Positions 1 to 8,525 of a stretch of 64,000 nucleotides of DNA are shown in pieces. The notes under the pieces were generated by a model that saw only the letters and a program-made list of their open reading frames with translations, was not told the DNA's origin and made no database searches. This DNA is from Oscillospiraceae bacterium. Its GTDB lineage: Bacteria > Bacillota > Clostridia > Oscillospirales > Oscillospiraceae. The stretch covers positions 1 to 64,000 of the forward strand of contig JAISHS010000008.1 of assembly GCA_031262405.1 (NCBI GenBank). Direction: 5' to 3'. The stretch's first letter is position 1, and each line of letters begins with the position of its first letter. Made by a program: the position numbers and the translations under genes.

Positions 1-42
1 TCCTACAACAGGAGGCCCTATTTTGTCACTGTCCGTTTTTAC

Positions 43-250
43 TGGACTTGTTCATTCCGCAGAAAGAAAGCTTCCCTTTTGCGCCGTCCGCGCAGGACGC
101 CCCGGCGTGGCAACGCCGACGCCCTCCGTGCGCCGTAGCGCACAGCGTCCCCGCCGTGGCAACGGCGACGTCTCCGCCGCTTCCGCAGAAGCGGTAACTC
201 TCGTCCCCGCCGCCGTGCGGCGAAATTAGTTGCCGTGCTGCGCGGCGGAA
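43..250. repeat. Multi-hairpin intergenic element, copy 1
   Basis: The first 425 bases hold no convincing gene; reading frames here are G+C-rich repeat translations. Bases 85-246 form consecutive short hairpins: 85-89/95-99 (loop GCGCA), 104-108/113-117 (loop GGCA), 128-133/138-143 (loop CGTA), 152-157/162-167 (loop GGCA), 177-183/188-194 (loop CGCA), 208-213/217-222 (3-nt loop). They are separated by similar linkers such as ACGTCTCC and TCGTCCC. The same order of loops and linkers recurs at 10961-11060 with different stem sequences. This is seen directly; function is unknown. Confidence 0.75.
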
Positions 251-329
251 TGAGCGCGCCCCGCTGTTTAGTAGTATAGGGTGAATAGTGCAGAAACAAC
301 AATAGTTGTGAAGAATTTGGGAATTTTTA

Positions 330-358
330 TTGACGGTTACGACATAGCGTGGTAGTAT
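330..358 (+). promoter_or_regulatory. Probable sigma-A promoter
   Basis: TTGACG at 330-335, a 17-bp spacer and TAGTAT at 353-358 match a vegetative promoter. It lies 68 bp upstream of the small membrane-protein gene at 426. Confidence 0.5.
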
Positions 359-425
359 TGATATAGCTGAAAGGGATTGCATATGTAGTATATGTAATTA
401 TGAAATTTTTTCAGAGGTAGTTGCT

Positions 426-869
426 ATGAGAGATCGTTACAAGGACGTGCCGCTATTTTTTCTTTGCTTTTCTGCACTTTTCCTCCTTGCATATATAGTT
501 GCTTCGGTTACTTTTTTTGAGGCTGTTTCGACAGACGTGGTTTACTTCGCTATTTTAGTAACTGTTGTCGTGGTTTTGGGTCCTCCTGTAAAGGCTATAT
601 ACAGGCATCGCAAAAAGAAAATGGAGCTTGAATATTTCGTCGCCTACACGCGGCAGGGCTTTGCCGGTTCCGCCATCCTTCTAATCACCTATGCCGCATT
701 GACGATTTTCGCATTGACGATTTTTAAGTACGGCGGCTCCGACGCAAAGGAACTGACTTTGCTCTTCGTAGCTATGTCAATATATTTTCTTATCCATACA
801 GTTTCGTATTTGTATTGGGTGGTTAAGTTCAGAAAGGTCAAGACAAATATAAGCATATGGAAGCTATAG
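426..869 (+). CDS. Small four-helix membrane protein, unknown function
   Basis: A 147-residue protein that I do not recognise. Four hydrophobic stretches are visible at about residues 7-30, 38-58, 80-102 and 110-135. A basic loop (RHRKKKMELEYF) between helices 2 and 3 suggests a cytoplasmic loop. An AGAGG ribosome site lies upstream of the ATG, and a promoter-like sequence is at 330-358. It sits just before another small exported or membrane protein on the same strand, so the two may be co-transcribed. No enzymatic motif is visible. The coding call rests on the coherent membrane topology and the upstream signals. Confidence 0.7.
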   Translation: MRDRYKDVPLFFLCFSALFLLAYIVASVTFFEAVSTDVVYFAILVTVVVVLGPPVKAIYRHRKKKMELEYFVAYTRQGFAGSAILLITYAALTIFALTIFKYGGSDAKELTLLFVAMSIYFLIHTVSYLYWVVKFRKVKTNISIWKL

Positions 870-909
870 CTTTGTAAATATACAGATTGAAATGTATGGA
901 GAAAATGGT

Positions 910-1146
910 ATGAAAAAATCGTTTCGCATAATTGGTCTTTCGGCTCTTGTTGTCTTGCTGGTAGCCGGTATGGTCAAGGTCTTCGCGGGAAATGCAAATC
1001 AAGATATTGACAAAGCGCAGATTATTGAGCAGTTTAATGAAGATGTTATCAGCGGTAAAATACAACCTTTGGAGGTCGGCGTGCCCAGAGAGATAACAAC
1101 ACGCGATGGACACACGTATTCGGTCACCCTTACGGAAGCTGAATGA
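910..1146 (+). CDS. Small membrane-anchored or exported protein, unknown function
   Basis: A 78-residue protein starting at ATG 910, which has a GGAG ribosome site a few bases upstream; an in-frame ATG at 892 is less well placed. Residues 1-25 form a basic N-terminus and hydrophobic segment, so the protein is either secreted or anchored by one helix. The remaining 50 residues are polar and acidic (HTYSVTLTEAE at the end). It follows the membrane protein at 426-869 by 40 bp. A very strong hairpin after the stop probably ends the transcript. Function unknown. Confidence 0.65.
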   Translation: MKKSFRIIGLSALVVLLVAGMVKVFAGNANQDIDKAQIIEQFNEDVISGKIQPLEVGVPREITTRDGHTYSVTLTEAE

Positions 1147-1162
1147 CACATATATATAATTC

Positions 1163-1192
1163 TGCGGCGGGGGTTAGTTAACCCCCGCCGCA
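1163..1192. terminator. Strong hairpin between convergent genes
   Basis: A perfect 14-bp stem (1163-1176 with 1179-1192, 2-nt loop) lies between the plus-strand gene ending at 1146 and the minus-strand regulator ending at 1237. It has no clear U-tract, so the terminator role is inferred from position and stability. Confidence 0.55.
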
Positions 1193-1203
1193 ATGCGCTC
1201 CAA

Positions 1204-1231
1204 TACATCTATTATCTATTATCTAATATCT
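1204..1231. repeat. 7-bp tandem repeat, ATTATCT class
   Basis: Four 7-bp units (TACATCT, ATTATCT, ATTATCT, AATATCT). On the minus strand the array begins 5 bases after the stop codon of the LacI-type regulator. The same class occurs at 15871-15905, 53312-53346 and 60588-60683. Confidence 0.8.
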
Positions 1232-1236
1232 GTCGC

Positions 1237-2265
1237 TTATATGTTTTCCCTAATCTTAATCTCAATCTTCGTATAATAATATTCCTTAGACGGTCTCTTG
1301 CCGAGGGCGACGTAGTCGAGGAGGATTTCCAGCGGCTTTTTGCCCTGAGTGAAGGGCTGCTGGGTTATAGCCGCCATTATTATTCCGTCCTGCATAAGCT
1401 CGCGAACCTGATTCGTGGAGTCGAAACAGAGCACCTTGACCCTTCCCGCCAGCCCCAGCTCCCGAACGGCGCGGCAGGCGCCGGCAATTCCGGCGGCGGC
1501 CAGATACAGCGCATTTATTTCCGGGTGGCGCTGCAGCATCTTCGTGGTCACGATGAAGCTTTCAAAATCGTCGTCGTTGTTGATGACGGAGTCGATGATC
1601 TCCAGCCCCGGATACATACGCTCGATCTGCTCGGTGAAGCCCTTTACGCGCTCGGAATGGCAGAGCACCAGCGGCGAGCCGACGACAATTCCGATTCTTG
1701 CGCGCTTATCGCAGAAAAGATTCATAAGCCCCGCGGCGGTCTCACCGCTCTGGTAGTAGTTGCTGCCCACATAGGCAAGCCGCCCGCAGCCCATTATGTC
1801 GCTGTTCGCGGTTACGACGGGCAGTCCCGCGGCGGAAAGCTGCGCCAGCCGCGCGCGTACATCCGGATGGCTGATCGGCGTAATTACAAGACCGCTTATG
1901 TCCAGCGCAACCAGCTCGTCTATCAGCTCGACCTGACGGGTGGGATTGTCGACAGTCGTGAAGCGCAGCTCAACCGTCGCTCCGTATTCCTTCAGCGTGG
2001 CGATGCCATCGCCGATTCCGCGGACGACGTCTATAAAAAACGGATTCGACTGGGTGCTGGAAAAAAGGATATAGCCGAATTTAAGGTTTTTCTTTCTTGC
2101 CGCCAAAGACTTACCGGCAAGGCTCGGAGAATATCCCAGCGTGTCGGCTATCTGCAATATCTTGTTCGCGGTATCGGACTTTACCGCGCCGCGCCGATTG
2201 AGAACTCTGTCTACCGTGCCCCTCGAGACCCCCGCCATATCAGCAATATCTTTTATTGTTGCCAT
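1237..2265 (-). CDS. LacI-family transcriptional repressor of the xylose operon
   Basis: A 342-residue DNA-binding repressor. Residues 3-22 are the LacI-family helix-turn-helix (IKDIADMAGVSRGTVDRVLN), followed by the hinge-helix region and a periplasmic-binding-protein-like sensor domain from about residue 62. Its length is normal for the family. It is divergent from the sugar transporter operon that starts at 2656, and a perfect LacI-type palindrome lies just downstream of the operon promoter. I infer that it represses transport and xylose catabolism until a sugar or sugar phosphate binds. It is not a ROK-type XylR, which commonly controls xyl genes in Gram-positives. A promoter for it is at 2334-2362. 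Confidence 0.88.
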   Translation of the reverse strand: MATIKDIADMAGVSRGTVDRVLNRRGAVKSDTANKILQIADTLGYSPSLAGKSLAARKKNLKFGYILFSSTQSNPFFIDVVRGIGDGIATLKEYGATVELRFTTVDNPTRQVELIDELVALDISGLVITPISHPDVRARLAQLSAAGLPVVTANSDIMGCGRLAYVGSNYYQSGETAAGLMNLFCDKRARIGIVVGSPLVLCHSERVKGFTEQIERMYPGLEIIDSVINNDDDFESFIVTTKMLQRHPEINALYLAAAGIAGACRAVRELGLAGRVKVLCFDSTNQVRELMQDGIIMAAITQQPFTQGKKPLEILLDYVALGKRPSKEYYYTKIEIKIRENI

Positions 2266-2333
2266 GGTTCATAGCCCCCCGGTTTCATTTTGACTCCCCG
2301 AGCACACACACCGCGCTCGGCCTTTGCAGTTCC

Positions 2334-2362
2334 ATTGTAGCCACTTGTTAACGGTTTGTAAA
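2334..2362 (-). promoter_or_regulatory. Promoter of the LacI-type repressor gene
   Basis: Reading the minus strand, TTTACA (2357-2362), a 17-bp spacer and TACAAT (2334-2339) match a vegetative promoter. Just downstream, at 2299-2306, CGAGCACA matches one half of the operator at 2568-2581, so weak autoregulation is possible. Bases 2370-2520 are A+T-rich and hold no gene. Confidence 0.65.
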
Positions 2363-2528
2363 GTAAAATTATTCAAAAATCAGTCAACATTAGATAAGAT
2401 AGGGCTAGGTTTATTAACAATTACTTTTTATTGGAAGTTTTAGAAAAGTTTTTTATGTGCATATTTATCAAATAAAAATATTAATTTTATATATAAGGGC
2501 AAAGTTATTATTTTTGTGTTAAAAATCA

Positions 2529-2581
2529 TTGACAAATAGTAGGTTGGAGACTATTATAAATTCGCGATGTGCTCGAGCACA
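2529..2581 (+). promoter_or_regulatory. Sugar operon promoter with LacI-type operator
   Basis: TTGACA at 2529-2534, a 17-bp spacer and TATTAT at 2552-2557 form a near-consensus promoter. A perfect 14-bp palindrome, TGTGCTCGAGCACA, lies at 2568-2581, about 5-18 bases past the expected start of transcription. That is a typical roadblock position for a LacI-family repressor with a central CG. The ribosome site AAGGAGG is at 2641-2647. Confidence 0.8.
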
Positions 2582-2655
2582 TAAATATTACTGTGTGTCC
2601 GACGCATACATATTAGGCAACATTTGTACGACCACAATTTAAGGAGGAAACAATT

Positions 2656-3834
2656 ATGAACAAAACAAAGCGCATTCTGTGTCTGGCGTTAGTGCTCATG
2701 CTGGCGTTCAGCTTCGCGGCTTGCAGCAGCAAAACAGCCGATGAGCCGACCGCAGCCCCGACCGTAGCCCCCGAGACAACCGCTCCCGAGACCGATGCTC
2801 CCCCCCCCGTTGACGAGGGCAAGAGAGTCGGAATCTCCATGCCGACCCAGTCTCTGCAGCGCTGGAACCAGGATGGCGACTATCTCAAGCAGGAATTTGA
2901 AGCGGCCGGCCACACCGTAGACCTTCAGTACGGCGGCGACAACGACGTGCCGACACAGGTTGCGCAGGTTGACCAGATGGTAGCCGACGGCTGCGACGTC
3001 ATCGTCATTGCAGCTATCGACGGCTCCTCCCTTTCCGCTCCTCTCGCGGCAGCCAAGGCCGCCGGCATCACGATCATCTCCTATGACCGTCTTCTCTTGA
3101 ACAGCGACGCTGTTGACTACTATGCAACTTTCAACAATGTTAAGGTCGGCACCCTGCAGGGCACCTACATTGAGAACGCTCTTGATCTCAAGAACGCCGA
3201 AGGCCCCTTCAACATTGAGTTCTTCGCGGGCGACCCGGGCGACAGCAACGCCGGTTACTTCTTCCAGGGCGCGATCGACGTCTTGAAGCCCTATCTCGAC
3301 AGCGGCGTGCTCGTCTGCCCGTCGGGCGGCACTGAGTTCTCTCAGGCAGCGACCGCTGACTGGAACTCCGCCAACGCACAGTCCCGCATGGAGAACATCA
3401 TCTCCCAGAACAGCTATGCCCCCTCTGGCGGCACGAAGCTGGACGCTGTTATGTGCAGCAACGACTCCACCGCTTTCGGCGTTGAGACCGCTCTTGTCGC
3501 CGCCGGCTGGACGAAGGACACCATGCCGATCGTCACCGGTCAGGACTGCGACAAGGCCAACGTTATCAACATGAAGGCCGGCCTGCAGTCGATGAGCGTG
3601 TTCAAGGACACCCGTACCCTCGCGGCGCGCGTTGTCACCATGGTCACCGCCATCCTTGAGGGCGCGGCTGTTGAGACCACCACGACCTATCCGAACGGCA
3701 CGATGGATGTTCCGACCTTTGAGTGCGATCCTGGCGTCGTAACGGTTGACGGCGACAGCGCTCTCGGCTATCAGAGCGTACAGGTTGCCCTGCTCGACAG
3801 CGGCTACTACTCCGAGGCGGATATCACAGGCTAA
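2656..3834 (+). CDS. chvE: Sugar ABC transporter binding lipoprotein, ChvE type
   Basis: A 392-residue lipoprotein that captures monosaccharides outside the membrane. The signal peptide ends at a lipobox (FAAC) with Cys23 as the lipidation site, followed by a Thr/Ala/Pro-rich linker to about residue 55. The mature domain shows features of ChvE-type multiple-monosaccharide binders: VGISMPTQSLQRW near its start, VIVIAAIDGSS, SYDRL and DYYATFNN. It is followed by its ATPase and permease genes and by xylose catabolic genes, so xylose is a likely ligand, but glucose, galactose or arabinose cannot be excluded. AAGGAGG precedes the ATG. Confidence 0.9.
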   Translation: MNKTKRILCLALVLMLAFSFAACSSKTADEPTAAPTVAPETTAPETDAPPPVDEGKRVGISMPTQSLQRWNQDGDYLKQEFEAAGHTVDLQYGGDNDVPTQVAQVDQMVADGCDVIVIAAIDGSSLSAPLAAAKAAGITIISYDRLLLNSDAVDYYATFNNVKVGTLQGTYIENALDLKNAEGPFNIEFFAGDPGDSNAGYFFQGAIDVLKPYLDSGVLVCPSGGTEFSQAATADWNSANAQSRMENIISQNSYAPSGGTKLDAVMCSNDSTAFGVETALVAAGWTKDTMPIVTGQDCDKANVINMKAGLQSMSVFKDTRTLAARVVTMVTAILEGAAVETTTTYPNGTMDVPTFECDPGVVTVDGDSALGYQSVQVALLDSGYYSEADITG

Positions 3835-3877
3835 AAAAGAGTTCCAAGTATCTTCCATAACTTGGAGATACAATAAA

Positions 3878-3921
3878 GTGGGCAGGTAGGCATATGTTCA
3901 GATGTCCGCCTGCCCACGGTT
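3878..3921 (+). terminator. Intercistronic hairpin, probable partial terminator
   Basis: A 9-bp stem (GTGGGCAGG at 3878-3886 with CCTGCCCAC at 3909-3917) followed by GGTTTT lies between the binding-protein and ATPase genes. Such hairpins usually let the binding protein be made in excess over the membrane components. Confidence 0.6.
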
Positions 3922-3939
3922 TTCGAGGAGTTGAAAGGC

Positions 3940-5490
3940 ATGGAAAATTACATACTCGAGATGCGTGGGATAACAAAGGAATTCTCGGGCGTCAAGGCCC
4001 TGCACGACGTTGATTTCCGCGTCAAGCGGGGGAGTATTCACGGTATCGTGGGCGAGAACGGCGCCGGAAAGTCCACCTTGATGAATATACTGAGCGGGGT
4101 TTATCCCTATGGCTCATATTCCGGCGACATAGTTTATGAGGGTGAAACCTGCCGCTTTGCCCGCATAAACGACAGCGAAAAGAAAGGGATTGTTATCATT
4201 CACCAGGAGCTGGCGCTTGTTCCGCAGTTTTCAATTGCGGAGAACATTTTCCTGGGCAATGAGGTTAAGCGCATTAAAGGGTTTATCAACTGGGATTTGA
4301 CCTATTACAAGGCGCAGGAATACTTAGACCGCGTGGGTCTGCGTGAATCCTCCAAAACGCTGGTGCGCGACATAAGCGTCGGCAAGATGCAGCTGGTTGA
4401 AATCGCGAAGGCGATTTCCAAGGACGTTAAGCTGCTGATACTCGACGAGCCGACGGCGGCGCTCAACGACGAAGACTCAAAGCATCTGCTCAATCTGCTT
4501 CTCAAGTTTAAGGAAGAGGGAATGACCTGCATTCTCATCTCCCATAAGCTGGGTGAGGTGCAGAGCGTTGCGGACGCCATAACCGTCATACGCGACGGCG
4601 GCGTGATCGACAATCTCACGGCGGGAGTCGACGAAATCAGCGAGGATCGCATAGTCAAGGCCATGGTTGGCCGTGAGATGACAGACCGCTATCCGACCCG
4701 CGTGCCCAGCATCGGTGAAACTAAATTTGAAATTCGCGACTGGAACGTCTGGCATCCGCTCTATGACCGCAAGGTTATAGACAATGTCTCTCTGAATGTA
4801 AAAGAGGGCGAGGTCGTCGGAATTAGCGGACTCATGGGCGCCGGGCGCTCGGAGCTGGCTATGAGCGTTTTCGGCAGACTTTATGGACGCAACATTTCAG
4901 GAAAGCTCTTTATAGATGGGGACGAGGAGGTCTTTTTCAAGACCGTGAACGACGCCGTCGCGCACAAGGTCGCCTATGTGACGGAGGACAGAAAAAGCTC
5001 GGGGCTTATTCTTGCAGATTCCCTGCGCTGGAACATCTCTCTTGCCAATCTCGATGCGGTCAGCAAATCCGGCTTTATCAATCTCGACAAGGAGACTCTC
5101 GAGACGGACGAATACCGGCGGCGCTATGGCGTTAAGAGTGACGGCGTTGAGCAGAAGGTGGACAGTCTCTCCGGCGGAAACCAGCAGAAGGTTCTGCTCA
5201 GCAAGTGGATGTTTACAGAGCCGGATGTGCTGATTCTGGATGAACCCACGCGCGGAATTGACGTCGGCGCTAAATATGAAATATATCAGTTTATAAACGG
5301 CCTTGTCGCACAGGGCAAGTCTGTTATTATGATTTCTTCCGAAATGCAGGAGCTGCTTGGAATGTGCGACCGTATCTATGTTTTGAACGAGGGGCGCATA
5401 ATAGCGGAAATGCCCAAGGAAGAGGCGTCACAGGAGAAGATCATGACCTACATACTCCGCGACGCCAATACAGAAATACATGCTTCGTGA
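3940..5490 (+). CDS. mmsA: Sugar ABC transporter ATPase, two ABC domains
   Basis: A 516-residue ATPase that powers monosaccharide import. It has two tandem ABC domains. The N-terminal one has Walker A GENGAGKST at residues 38-46 and Walker B LLILDEPTAAL. The C-terminal one has a degenerate Walker A (GLMGAGRSE), the signature LSGGNQQK and Walker B VLILDEPTRGID. This asymmetry is usual for the ribose/xylose/multiple-monosaccharide family (GguA/MmsA). ATG 3940 is chosen because GAGGAG lies 9 bases upstream; an in-frame TTG at 3931 is possible. The permease gene follows after 11 bases. Confidence 0.93.
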   Translation: MENYILEMRGITKEFSGVKALHDVDFRVKRGSIHGIVGENGAGKSTLMNILSGVYPYGSYSGDIVYEGETCRFARINDSEKKGIVIIHQELALVPQFSIAENIFLGNEVKRIKGFINWDLTYYKAQEYLDRVGLRESSKTLVRDISVGKMQLVEIAKAISKDVKLLILDEPTAALNDEDSKHLLNLLLKFKEEGMTCILISHKLGEVQSVADAITVIRDGGVIDNLTAGVDEISEDRIVKAMVGREMTDRYPTRVPSIGETKFEIRDWNVWHPLYDRKVIDNVSLNVKEGEVVGISGLMGAGRSELAMSVFGRLYGRNISGKLFIDGDEEVFFKTVNDAVAHKVAYVTEDRKSSGLILADSLRWNISLANLDAVSKSGFINLDKETLETDEYRRRYGVKSDGVEQKVDSLSGGNQQKVLLSKWMFTEPDVLILDEPTRGIDVGAKYEIYQFINGLVAQGKSVIMISSEMQELLGMCDRIYVLNEGRIIAEMPKEEASQEKIMTYILRDANTEIHAS

Positions 5491-5501
5491 GGTGAAGGCA
5501 A

Positions 5502-6743
5502 ATGGAAACCATTACTAAAAAACAAAATCGTTTGAAGGCTTTCAGCCTGCGGGATAATACGATGATGCTGGCGCTAATCGGCGGTCTCATTATCTTCCAA
5601 ATTATCGTGCAGGCGGTTCGCGGCACTAACTTCATTACCCCCGTCAACATCACAAACCTTATAAACCAAAAGGCCTACATCATCATATTGGCTGTCGGAA
5701 TGCTAAACTGCATCTTGACCGGCGGTAACATCGACCTGTCAGTCGGCAGCAACGTCGCCATGGTCACCGCGACGGCGGGCGTTCTAATTATCACCAACCA
5801 TATGAACGTCTACTTAGCCATGCCGATCTGCATAGCTCTCGGCACTCTGGCGGGCGCGATTCAGGCCTATTTCATCGCCTATGTCGGCGTACCCCCCTTC
5901 ATCACGACTCTGGCGGGAATGCTGATCTATCGCGGCGTAACCTATGCCATCCTAACCGGCGGCAACACGATCTCCCCCTTCCCGATTGAGATGAAGCAGT
6001 TCTTCACGGGCTTCCTGCTTCAGGACCTGGAGCCTCAGACCCGCATTCTGGTCTGCGTTGTTATCGGCGTTGTAATTTCCGCCGCATTCATAATTTTCAG
6101 CGTCTTGAGCTGGATTCGCAAGAACAAAAAGGACTATCCCGTACAGCCTCTGGCGGCGCTGCTCATCAAGGACCTTATCATGGCCGCCGCCGTTGTCGTG
6201 GTGTTCTATTTCTTCGGCGCCCACTCCGGCGTACCCATCGTTCTTATCTCAACGGCAATCGTCGTAGTTGTCTACCACATCTTTACCTCCGTCTCCGTTC
6301 CGGGGCGTCACCTCTATGCCATCGGCGGAAACCGCAAGGCGACGGAGTTCTCGGGAATTAACACCAAGCGCTCTATGTTCTTTGCCTACACCAACATGGG
6401 CTTCCTCTGCGGCATCGCCGCTCTCGTCGGAGCCGCCCGCTTCGATGCCGCTATGCCCTCTATGGGCACCAGCTGGGAAATGGACGCCATCGGAAGCTGC
6501 TTCATCGGCGGCGCCTCCGCTTACGGCGGTTCGGGCACGGTCAGAGGCGCGGTTATCGGCGCGCTCTTCATGGGCGTTCTGGACATGGGGCTCACCATGC
6601 TGACCCTGGGCGAGGATATCAAGCGCATGATCAAGGGCATCGTTATTCTCGCGGCGGTCGTTCTGGATGTTCTGATGCAGAAGAACAGCGCCAGCGGTCA
6701 GGGACTCTTCGCGCGTCTCTTCCCGAAAAAAGCAGCCATCTAA
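5502..6743 (+). CDS. mmsB: Sugar ABC transporter permease, MmsB/GguB type
   Basis: A 413-residue membrane protein with about ten hydrophobic segments; it forms the channel for the sugar bound by the ChvE-like protein. Family features include GNIDLSVGS near residue 75, a long cytoplasmic loop rich in Lys (RKNKKDYPVQP) around residue 205 and GRHLYAIGGNRKATEFSGIN, the region contacting the ATPase. It follows the ATPase gene closely with its own ribosome site (GAGGTGAAGG). A palindromic element separates it from xylB. Confidence 0.92.
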   Translation: METITKKQNRLKAFSLRDNTMMLALIGGLIIFQIIVQAVRGTNFITPVNITNLINQKAYIIILAVGMLNCILTGGNIDLSVGSNVAMVTATAGVLIITNHMNVYLAMPICIALGTLAGAIQAYFIAYVGVPPFITTLAGMLIYRGVTYAILTGGNTISPFPIEMKQFFTGFLLQDLEPQTRILVCVVIGVVISAAFIIFSVLSWIRKNKKDYPVQPLAALLIKDLIMAAAVVVVFYFFGAHSGVPIVLISTAIVVVVYHIFTSVSVPGRHLYAIGGNRKATEFSGINTKRSMFFAYTNMGFLCGIAALVGAARFDAAMPSMGTSWEMDAIGSCFIGGASAYGGSGTVRGAVIGALFMGVLDMGLTMLTLGEDIKRMIKGIVILAAVVLDVLMQKNSASGQGLFARLFPKKAAI

Positions 6744-6758
6744 TATTATTAAGGGCAG

Positions 6759-6879
6759 CTGACACTAACGCTCAATATTTGGATTTCGGCGGATTTTTCG
6801 CCATAGTTTTGGCAAAAAGTCCGCTCGAAATCTGCATAGGCACGGATTTGAACTACACTGCCTAGCCCAATTGTGTCAG
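6759..6879. repeat. Large palindromic element between mmsB and xylB
   Basis: The outer arm CTGACAC (6759-6765) pairs with GTGTCAG (6873-6879). An inner arm at 6782-6802 pairs with 6811-6832 over about 20 positions (GATTTCG...GCGGA...GCC). The inner arm recurs after xylA at 9873-9972. The element fills nearly all of the space between mmsB and xylB, so its RNA form could act as a processing or attenuation site. Confidence 0.75.
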
Positions 6880-6926
6880 TAAGCCCCAAGCTACAGCTAT
6901 TACCAAAGCGAAGGAGCGTAATTTCA

Positions 6927-8450
6927 TTGAATTATCTAATAGGCATTGACCTTGGCACCTCCGGCACCAAGACGGTTCTCTTCGACGAGACCGGTAAGGC
7001 CCTCGCCGGATCGACAGTGGAGTATCCCATGTATCAGCCGCAAAACGGCTGGGCGGAGCAGGACCCCGCCGACTGGTGGAACGCCTGCGTCGCCACCGTG
7101 CGCTCTGTTTTGGCAAGCAGCGGCATTGCGCCCGCTCAAATCGCCGGAGTGGGAATCTCCGGTCAGATGCACGGACTGGTTATGCTCGACGAGGCCGGAC
7201 AGGTGCTGAGAAAAAGCATAATCTGGTGCGACGGGCGCACAACGGCGCAGTGCGAGCAGATAACGGACATCATCGGAGCCAAGCGGCTCATCGAGATTAC
7301 GGCGAACCCCGCCCTCGCGGGCTTTACCGCCGGAAAAATCCTCTGGGTGCGCCAGAACGAGCCGGAGCTGTACGCAAAATGCCGTCACATCCTGCTGCCC
7401 AAGGACTATCTGCGCTACAAGCTCTGCGGCGTGTTTGCGACCGAGGTTTCCGACGCCTCCGGCATGAACCTGCTGGACGTGCCGAAACGCCGCTGGAGCG
7501 ACGAAGTTTTAAAGGCTCTCGAAATCGACCCCGCACTCCTGCCGGAAATGCATGAATCCTGCGAGGTCTCCGGACACATCAGCCCTGAGGCCGCCGCGAT
7601 CACGGGACTTGCCGAAGGCACCCCCGTTGTCGGCGGAGCGGGAGACAATGCCGCCGCCGCCGTGGGAACGGGCGTCGTCGAGGCAGGCCGCGCTTTTACC
7701 ACAATCGGCACCTCCGGCGTTATCTTCGCCCACTCGGATACCGTTGCCATCGACCCCTTGGGACGCGTGCACAGCTTTTGCAGCGCGGTCCCGGGCGCGT
7801 GGACGGTTATGAGCTGCTCTCTCGCCTCCGGCGGAAGCCTCCAGTGGTTCCGCAACAACTTCTGCACAGCGGAGATGCAAGCGGCACAGGGGCTCGGAAC
7901 TGACCCCTATGCCCTGATGGACAAGCAGGCGGCGCGTGTTCCCATCGGCTCGAACAGACTTATTTTCCTGCCCTATATTATGGGCGAGCGCAGCCCGATT
8001 CTCGACTCGCTCTCGCGCGGCGTGTTCTTCGGTCTGTCCGGAATGCACACCCGTCAGGACCTGCTCCGCGCGGTAATGGAGGGGGTAACCTTCTCCCTGC
8101 GCCACTGTCTGGACGTGCTCAAGGGCATGGGCGTGCCCTTCGGCGATATGCTGGTCACGGGCGGCGGCGGAGTATCCGCGCTGTGGCGGCAGATGCTCGC
8201 AGACGTCTTTGATCACCCCGTCGTCACCTCGACGAACCGCGAGGGGCCCGCTCTGGGCGTCGCGATTCTCGCGGGCGTCGGCACGGGAGTTTTCGGGAGC
8301 GTGCCCGAGGCCTGCGCGAAAATCCTCTCCGAGGGCTCGCGCCAAGAGCCGATTCCCGAGAATACGAGCGCCTATGCGCCGTATTATGAGCTATATCGGC
8401 GGCTCTACCCCGCACTCAAGGACGAGTTTAAAATTTTGAGCACACTATAA
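6927..8450 (+). CDS. xylB: Xylulokinase
   Basis: A 507-residue FGGY-family carbohydrate kinase that phosphorylates D-xylulose to xylulose 5-phosphate for the pentose phosphate pathway. The N-terminal phosphate loop GIDLGTSGTK, the substrate-region motif GISGQMHGLV and the C-terminal VTGGGGVSALWRQ are intact. TTG 6927 is chosen because the protein then begins right before the conserved YLIGIDLGTSG and AAGGAG lies at 6911-6916; upstream in-frame codons fall inside the palindromic element. Length agrees with XylB. It is co-directional with xylose isomerase, which makes its substrate. Confidence 0.94.
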   Translation: MNYLIGIDLGTSGTKTVLFDETGKALAGSTVEYPMYQPQNGWAEQDPADWWNACVATVRSVLASSGIAPAQIAGVGISGQMHGLVMLDEAGQVLRKSIIWCDGRTTAQCEQITDIIGAKRLIEITANPALAGFTAGKILWVRQNEPELYAKCRHILLPKDYLRYKLCGVFATEVSDASGMNLLDVPKRRWSDEVLKALEIDPALLPEMHESCEVSGHISPEAAAITGLAEGTPVVGGAGDNAAAAVGTGVVEAGRAFTTIGTSGVIFAHSDTVAIDPLGRVHSFCSAVPGAWTVMSCSLASGGSLQWFRNNFCTAEMQAAQGLGTDPYALMDKQAARVPIGSNRLIFLPYIMGERSPILDSLSRGVFFGLSGMHTRQDLLRAVMEGVTFSLRHCLDVLKGMGVPFGDMLVTGGGGVSALWRQMLADVFDHPVVTSTNREGPALGVAILAGVGTGVFGSVPEACAKILSEGSRQEPIPENTSAYAPYYELYRRLYPALKDEFKILSTL

Positions 8451-8525
8451 AGCTTGTTGAAAAAGGGTTTTACCCTTTTCCGTCGGCAGTACCAAACAAA
8501 TTTTACAATAGGAGCATGACTTACA

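Noticed and set aside
2340..2360. CcpA cre site near the repressor promoter
   Set aside because: TGTTAACGGTTTGT matches the cre consensus at too few positions to support it.
2689..3873. Long open frame on the minus strand opposite the ChvE-like gene
   Set aside because: It is a shadow of a strongly biased G+C-rich gene. The plus-strand frame has signal peptide, lipobox and family motifs; the minus frame has none.
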